Positions 1-9,000 of a DNA stretch of 33,897 nt are shown here, in pieces. The DNA is taken from assembly GCA_027859175.1 (NCBI GenBank), contig JAQIBG010000382.1:1-33897 (forward strand), in the 5' to 3' direction. The DNA comes from Planctomycetota bacterium. GTDB lineage: Bacteria > Planctomycetota > UBA11346. Below the pieces are notes generated by a model. It was not told the origin of the DNA, did not search any database, and was given only the letters and a program-made list of their open reading frames with translations. A program made the position numbers and the translations under genes. The first letter of the stretch is position 1. Each line of letters begins with the position of its first letter.

Positions 1-3000
1 GCAAGACACGAATAACTTCCAGTTTCACCGTGCCGCCTGCCGGAATGGTCAGGGCGCGGAACATATAACTCTTACCGGCCGAAATCACGCTCACCGAGGC
101 GGGGTCGCCAGGGCCACCCCCCACCGGACCGGCGTCGGCCGGGATCACCGGGGTATAGCCGGCGCTATCGAGGCACCAGATCAGGTGCTCAACGTAACCA
201 GCCGCGTAGGCCTCGCCCAGGGTCAGGGCCTGCTCCGGGTTGCTGCCGGCACCGTCGGTGTCAACCAGCACGTGAATCTGCAGTTCGCGCGGGTTGCTGG
301 TTCCGTCTTCCAGATTGTCCAGGTCCCACGGTACGTCAGCCACCGCGGGGCCAAAGGCAACGGTGAAGGCATTCCAGCCCACAGCCAAGTCGCGCTCCAT
401 CAGCTGAGCCGGGACCGCATCGATCGCCGGGAAGGTGATCGGGGGGCCGGGCTCAATCCAATACCCCACCGAGCTGCTCAGCTCTTCGTCTGGCGCAATG
501 ACGCGCCAATCGCCGGCACCGGCATTGGCACTCGGATCCCAGGTTACCACCAAGCGGTCGATACCCAGGTCTGACAGGGTCAGACTCAGACCAACCGGAA
601 TCGCGAGCAGACTGAAGTCGGCCACGGGCTTGGCGTCGGGGTCAACGTCGGTGTCAACCGTGGCGCTACTGCTATCACCAAGACTGTTGTCGACCGGAAC
701 CGCGATGCTGACGGAAATTGACGCCGTTGCATTGGCCGTTCCGGCGTCGCCATCATTGAGAACCAGACTGATGGTGTCGGGACCAAAGGCAGCCTCGGCC
801 GGCTTGTAGGTGACGCCGCTATCGAGCGCGGCTTGGATCAAAGCGGGGCTGCCGGTGAGCGTGACCACGTTACCTGACTCGCCACCACCGACCGTGCCCA
901 GCACGGTGTTAGTGCTACCGGTGATGGTGAGCGTCAGGCTGGGGCTATCGGCGTCTGCCACGCTGATACCGTTGATGATGGTGACAACTGCGACGCCAGG
1001 CACCGTGGTGTCGTCGACAGTATCTTCATCCAGATCGATCTCGGTGTCAGTGGCCCAGGCCGTGGCGGTAGCCGTGGCTGGCACAGCAAGCTGCGGTGCA
1101 CCGGTATTGTCGACCACCACACTGGCGCTCTTGGTGACATCATCAGCCGGGCTGCCATCACTCATGACGATGCTGAGGGCAACCGTGGTGCTCTGCGTGG
1201 CTGCCGTGACGCTGCCATCAACCGTGAGCACCAGGGTGCCGGCGGCGTCGAGCGTTGCCGCGGTAATGGCGGCATTGCCGGGCGTGACGGCAAAGCTGAC
1301 CACGTCGCTCTCACCCGAGCCGCCATCAATGCCGGTGGCCCAATTGGCGAAGGTGTAATTGCCATTCACGCTCGGCAGCACCAAGCTCGGCCCGGGCGTA
1401 AAGCGTGGCGGGTCATTGCCCGCAGCGACATCGATGTTCACGGTGAAGGCTGCCGTCTGCAGCGACCCATCGCTGATCGCGAAGGAAACTGCCGCGGTGC
1501 CGTAGCCATCCTTGCGACTGGCGTACTGGAGGGTGACGGCGCCGTTGGCGGCCACCAGGAGTTTCGGCGGGCTCAGGAACAAGGCCGCGTTGCTGTTGCT
1601 GAGGACCACACCAGTCAGCGTGTCGGTTTCGTTGGCCGCGCCTGTGGTGGCGGTGCCGATGAGCTCGCTGTGCACGCCGCTGTCTTCGTTGACCTGCGGC
1701 GGTTGCGTGACTGAACCCATGGTGGGCGCGTCGTTCACGGCGGTGATGGTCACCGGAATCGTCAGGGTATCGGTGGCACCGGCGCTATCAGTGGCAGTGA
1801 GCACCACGCTGGCGCTGCCGCTTGCGTTGGTATCGGGCGTTACCGCCAGGGTCGCTAGGTTGCTCACAGTGGGGCCTTGGCTCAAGGTAATTGGGCCGGT
1901 TTTACTGACCGTCACCGTCACCGTGTCGCCGCTATCCGGATCGAAGACCTGCAAGCCGGGGATGACCTTGGCAGCGGCGTCTTCAGCCAGAGTCAGGCCG
2001 GCCGGGCCGATGAGGCTTGGGGCGTCGTTACCGGCGCCATCACCAACCACGTTGATGGTGACGGTGATTGCACTCGCGCTGGTGGGTTCGTCGTCAGACA
2101 CCACAACCGTGAAGCTGTCGCTGGTGCTGACCCCGCCATCGTGAACGTAGCGCACCACGAGGCCGCCCTGATCGGTGAGGCTGGTCGCGTTACTCGCGTC
2201 GCCCTGATGCGCCGCGGTGAGCGCGGCCTGAGCGTCGTCGAGGTCTTCGGCCGGGATCAACACGTCGACCGTGCCGCCGGTGGTGACCTGCGCGGTGACG
2301 TTGCTGGCGGTGGGCGCATCGTTGGCCGGGTCAATGGTCACAGCGAAGGCCTGCGTGGTCTTGGTGCCCTTGCTATCGCTGACTGCAAGCACGAAGGCAT
2401 CGCTCCCCGAGGCGTTGGCGGTGGGCGCATAGTCAACATCGACACTGGCGCCGGTGGCGGCGCTCAGCGTGGCCGTGCCGAGACTGGCTTGGCTGATGAT
2501 CGTCCACTGCAGGCTGCTGTCGGTGTCTTCCACATCGGTGCCGTTGAGGGTCGCCGTTGTGAAGGCTGTTGGCGTGGCGTCTTCGTCGATGGTCTGGGTC
2601 GCACTACCGGCACCGATCGTGAGCACGGGGGCATCGTTGACCGGGTTGATAGTAATGCTGACCGTTTTGCTCGGGCTCAGGAGTCCGTCGCTGGCGGTGA
2701 TTGTTAGCGTGGCGGTAGCGGTGGCATCGGCGACAGGCGTGTAGGTCAGGCTCTTGAGCGTGGCGCGAACGTCAGCCCAGGTGGTGCCGGCGCTGTCATC
2801 GATTTGAACGCTTGCGGTGCCGCTGCCCGTCACGGTGGTGGTGCCCGCCGCGCTCGTGGCCAGGGTGCCCGCGTTGATGCTCAGCGCGATCACATTGTTG
2901 GTGGCGGTAGCGGCGCCATCCACATCGCTGACATCTAAGCCGCCACCAATCGGGGCCGCACTGGCATCCTCACCAACCGCAAGGCTGATCGGCGCGGTAA

Positions 3001-6000
3001 TGACCGGCGCATCGTTAGTGGGGGTGATGGTCACGCTAACCACTTGAGTCGTGCTGGCCGCGTCGTCATCGGCGACACTGACGGTGAAGCTGTCACTGCC
3101 ACTCGCGTTCGGGTTCGGCACGTAGTTGACCACGGTCTGGCTACCGGTGGTGGTGCTCAGGGTGGCGGTACCGAGACTCGGCGCGGCACTGATCGACCAC
3201 GCCAAGCTTGCGTTGTCATCGTCAATATCGGTGCCGTCGAGGGTTACCGGCGCAAAGCCATCGGATTCGTCTTCATCGATCGTTTGGCTGGCTGAACCGG
3301 TAACGGCAATCTCTGGGGCGTCATTACTGGCGGTGATGGTGATGGTGAAGGTTTGTGCGGACGAGGTGTTGTTGGCCCCCTCCTGATCATCCAACACCAC
3401 CTGCATCTCGGCCACGCCGAAGGCATCGTCGGCCGGGGTGAAGGTCAGATCGCCGTTGGTGGGGTTGATTGCCGGGGCTGCCGCAAACAGGCTGGCGTCG
3501 GCACCATTCACAAAGGTCACGTCGAAACTGAGCGTCTGACCTGATTCGTCGCTCGGGCCCTTCGCGATCGCCGTCGCCCAGCCAGACACGGTGTGGGCAC
3601 CGATGTCTTCAGCGACGGTGACGTCGCTACCCTTAGTGAACGTGGGGGCGTCGTTGATGGGGTTGATCGTGATGGCGACGGCAGTGTCGGTTTCGGCACC
3701 GCCCTCATCAGTAGCGGTGATCTCGAGGGTTGCCTCGCCACCGTTGAGGTCGGCGGTGGGCGTGTAATCGTAGGTCACCGAGGCGCCGATAGCACTACCG
3801 TTGAGCACTGCGGTGCCGAGAGCACCGTTGGTCTTGATTGACCACACGATGTTGTTGGCGTCATCATCGGCATCGGTGGCAGTCAGCGTTACACTCAGCG
3901 CGGTGTCTTCATCGGTGCTCAACGGTGCGCCAGTGATGCTGACAACCGGCGCCTGATTGATCGCGCGCACCCACGCACTGCTAACCATTGTTGATTGGGT
4001 GCCAGGGCTGCCTTCACCGTCATCGGCGGCGGTGACCTCGGCGCGCACAAAACTGTCGCTGCCGGTCAGGGTATAGGTGCCCGAATCGGTGCCGACCGGC
4101 GTGCCGGTGCCGCTCGCAACACTGTTAGAATACCATTGATAGCTGTAGCTGATGGTGCCCGGCGCGAGGTCGATGTCGTCGCTCCAGGTTCCGGCTGTGA
4201 CGGTGGCATCTTGACCAACACCAGCACCAGGGGTGATCACGGGCAGCACGGTGTTGTAAGGCGCATCGTTCACCGCGTTAACGGTGATCGTGACGGTATC
4301 GGTTGTGGTATTATTGGCACCCTGGCCGTCATCAGCGGCGATGGTTAAGTCTGCACTGCCGTTCTGTTCGGCGGCGAGTGTGAACTCAAGGGCGTTACCG
4401 TTGATCGTGGGAGCAGACGCGAACAAGCTCGGATTGGTGTTGCCGGTTACGCTTAGGGTAACGGTTTGACCACTCTCGTCTCCGCCACCACCCGGACCGC
4501 TCGCAGCGATGAAGCCAGCAAAAGACTTGGCTGCGAGATCGTCTTCGGTGAGAGCCGCCTCGGCTGCGGTTTTCGCCAGAGTCAAGGTCGGCGGATCGTT
4601 CACAGCAGTGACGCTGATGGTAAAGGTGTCTTCAAAGATGTTGTTGGCACCTTGCTGGTCATTGGCCTGCACGGTCACATCCACGTCACCGCTCTGATCG
4701 GCGTTTACGGTGTAGGCCAGTGTGCCGCTACCATCGATCGCCGGGAGGGCGCTGAATAGGGCGTCGTTCGAGGTAGTGAGAGTGAATACCACGGTCTGGC
4801 CACTCTCATCGCTGCCGCCGCCGGGGCTCAAGCCGGTCACGAAGCTGGCGATGCTCTGCGCGCCGTCATCTTCATCAATTGCCGGCGGATCAGACAGGGC
4901 ATCGAAGCTCGGCGCATCGTTTACCGCGGTGATGGTGATAGTGAAGGTATCACTGGACGTGTTGTTGCCGGTGCCGTCGTTATCGTTGATTTCCACCGTG
5001 ACGGTGTCGGGGCCGCCGTTAGCGTCGGCCGCCAGCGTGAAGACCAAGTCGCCGCTGCTTGGGTCAACCGTGATCGCACCGTCAAACAGCGACGGCGTGG
5101 TGGACGTGACGGTGAAGCTGAGGGTCTGACCGCTCTCGTAACTGTTGCCGGTCGACATCGCCGTGGCCCAACCGCTTACGGAATAGGCGCCGTTGCCATC
5201 GTTATCTTCATTGATGGTGACGTCCGCACCCTTGCTGAAGCTGGGGGCATCATTCGTCGGGTCGAGGGTGATGGTGAAGCTGTCCGAATCGGTCTGCGCA
5301 CCACCGACACCGTTGTTGCCCAGGTCGTCGGCGCCCACCGTTATGGTTTCGGTCCCGAAGTAGTCAGCGTCCGGCGTATAGCTCAAGCCATCCAGAACCG
5401 TGTCGATGTCGGCCTGGGGTCCGGTGATGGTCAGGCTATTGGTGCCAGAATTGGCAACGACAGCGCTCCCGCTATTGCTAGCGGCGAGCACGGCGTTGGC
5501 ATCGGTGGCACTAATCGTGACCACGATCGGGTCGGTAGCAGCGTCGGCATCGGTAACGGTGATCGAGCCGATAGCTTGGCTGCCGGCGCCCTCTGCAAGA
5601 CCGCTGATGTTGCCGGTAACGGTGACCACGGGGGCCACGTTGGCTGGGGCGATGGTCACGCTGATGGTGGCGGTGTCGCTCAAGTTGCCATCAGACACGG
5701 TCACGACGAAAGTCTCGCCGCCGCTTTGCCCGGCGATCGGGGTGTAGGTGAAATCGGCGTCACCGTCATCGCTGCCAATGGTGCCCTTGAAGGGGCTGGT
5801 GGTAACGGTGTAGGTCAGGGACGGGCCATCGACATCGCTGGCCAGCACGGTGAAGGCCACCGCCGGGCCGTCTTGCACCACGTTGATCGAATCGTCGGTG
5901 GCCACCGGCGGATCGTTTACCGGCGTCATGGTGACGGTGACGGTGGTGGTAGCTACGGCACCGTCATCATCGGTGACGGTAACTACGATGGCGTCGTCAC

Positions 6001-9000
6001 CCGCGTAGTTGGCGGTAGGCGTATACGAGAAAGCGAAGCTCGAACCGGTGCCGCTGGTTGGGGTGCTGAGGCTGCCATTATCTGGCGCGTCGGTAACGCT
6101 CCAGCTGAGGGTGGCATCATCGTCTTCATCATCCGTGGCGTGGAGCGTCCAACTGATGGGGGCAGCGGGGTCTTCGGTGTCACTCTCGGCGTAGGTTGTT
6201 TCGTGACTGGAGGGGCTCGCCGTGGAACCGATACGGGGGTCGGTATTAATGGTCGGAAGATCGCCCGGGATGAGCAAGAAGGCGCGGTCATTCCAATCAT
6301 CGTTGGTATCGTTATAGGCACCCGATGCGAGAACGACCGGTACCGAGGTGGCCGTATCGGCACGATCACTGAGATGCTCGCTAGAGAATACGCCAACAAA
6401 ACGGTTGGGGTCGCTCGGATTCAAGGCCGACCAATTGCTCGGCGAAACCATCATGTTCAAGTCTTGCGGACCAGGGCCGCCGCTGAGCTTGATGGTGGCG
6501 CGCCAGAAGTCTTGTGGCTTGAGCGAGGTGGCGCCTAAAAGGTCGCCTTCTGCGTTGATGTCTTCAAACGATACAACGTTACCTGAACTCGACAGTCCTG
6601 CCTGCGCGCTCGGCGTGCCGCCGGTTCCGGCCTGGACCCAACTTGCGATATATTCTTCGGTATCCGTTTGGCCCTCCTTGGTGAGCAGGAATGTTTTCGT
6701 CCCGCTCACGTCAGCCACCGCAGCCATGTCATCAATTTCACCATTCGGATCCGCTTCTACCCCTGCTTGCCAGGAGGTAGTCGGCGTGTTGCCGAGGTCG
6801 GCAACGGTGCCACTGGGCCCGGCCAGGTACCACAAGGTGACCCCGGTTTCATCACCATAGCCACCGGTGATGTCCATACCGCGAACATCAAAGTGAAAGG
6901 AATGATCTTTTGAGCCGCCTAGGGCACTTATCTTCGTGGTATGGAGATTGGCCGGGGCGCCCCAGGTGAAGGAACCGGAGAAGGGGACATGAAGAACATT
7001 ATGCACGTCGCTGGCATAAGAGGTCAAAATGATGCCGCCGTCGCTCAAGAAGCGCGGGTCGCTATCGTGATAATTGTCAGACGGAGCGTCATCAACGTAG
7101 TGGCTGATCAGCTTCCAGGTGTCATCGCTATTGCTCACGAGATCGGCACCAGGGCGATAGGCGAATAGCCACACATCTTCGGTGCTGTCACCGTTATCGT
7201 GGCCGCCCAAAACCAAGAGGGTTGGCTCGCCGTCAAGCTCCATGACGTCGCTTGCCCAACTGCCTTTGTCCAGGGTGACACCAGCCAGCGTTGCCGCCGG
7301 GGCCATATCGATGGCATAGGTCGCGGCACTGGTTTGACCGTTAGCAAGCACCCAGAAGGTGGCGGCACTGGCGCTCGCTTCGCTGCCGCCAACAGTCCAA
7401 ATTTCGTTGCCGCTCAAGAGGCGGGCAAGCGAGCCTTCCGAGGCGGTAAAACCACTCTGTGGGTCGAGGCGGATAGCATCGTAGGCATAATCTGGCGTTG
7501 CACCGGTCACGGTAATGGTGGTCGTTTCGGTAGCGGAGTAACTGTCGTAGTGGAGGATTGCTTCGATCGTATGGCTGCCGGTTGAACTGAGCTCAAGATT
7601 GAAGTCGAGCACCGCGCCTACCGTCAGGCCTGTGTTTATCGTATTAACTTGAGAGCCATCGAGTTTGAGCTCAAGCTCATCTGGGGTACCCGGGAGAGCA
7701 AGGATCTCAACCATGACTGGGAAGCCATGATTCGTCGGCAAACTGGCGCCACTGCTGGGGTAGGCAATGGCGAGAGCACTGCCACCAGTCACGGTCACAC
7801 TCAGAGGTGATGACTCGAGCAGGTTGCCGGTCGCGTCGGTCGCGATCGCGGTAACATCGTAGGTGCCGTTATCAAAGTCGCTAAAGTCGACGGTTGGGGT
7901 CCAACCATCACCACCATCGTCGTCTACCGCCATGAGTTCGCCGTCCACAGCTATATACACATTGGCCACTGCTGAATCGGGGTCGCTGGCAGACACCGAG
8001 TAGGTGCCGTTGGGGTCTGCGCTCAGATCGATGGCGGTTGGGCCGCTGTCGATCGTCACCGCGTTCGGCCCAAGGCCGCTGTGCGGGATCAGCAAAAACA
8101 AGCCTACGTCATCGAAGTCACCAAATGCACCCTCCGCGACAAGCGCCGGCCAAGTGCTCGAGCCCTGGTCTTGCAATGCCATGCCATAGGTGAGGAAGCC
8201 CGGATTCGAACCATTACCCAACTGCCACCAACGCTGGGGTGATACCTCCCACTCCACAACGAGAGGCGTGGCGGGGTCATCGGCAAACAGCAAGGCTGCC
8301 GGGTAACCACCTTCGCCCGATGAACTGCCACCGATAGCATCGCCCTCGGCGTTCAGGCCTGACACATACATCTCAAGCGGGTTGAGGCCGAGGCCCGTGA
8401 ACGGGGTGTTGGTGCTACCCGGCAGGGCACGGTACCAGGATTCACTTTGGATTTCGTCAGTGCCGTAGTTCTCACCCTCGGCGGCCATGACCACGCCATT
8501 GGCATTGGCCCCAGTGATTTCGAACTCTTCATCGTCGTAATCGCCCCAGAATGATGGGGTGGGGCGGCCGGCAATTGCACTGCCGGTATCGGCAACGGGG
8601 TCGAACGTATAGAAGAGGTGGTTGTCGCCAGTATCAACGTAGATGCCGTAGATGGTGGTGCCATCAACCGCGGTGGGCACGCTGTGGTTCAACGAGATAC
8701 CGAGCTTGCTTGCCAAGGGAGCGTGCAGATCGGTTGCTGTGCTGAAGTCGGCACCTGTGCGCCGCGTCAACTTGTGGCCGCCCGAACTCATATCGTCATA
8801 CACCAGAGATCCGTCGCTCATGAAGAGCGGGTCAAACGGCTCGTCGTCGTTGGTGTCTAGATTGGTGCCTACGGAGAAGGTATAATACTCGGTGGATGCA
8901 CCGATGTGGTACACGAAGACAATCAGGTCTTCGCGGCCGCCAATGCTACCCGGCTTAGATACAAGGCCGGTGATAGCTGGCTTGTTGTCGATGATGGTGA

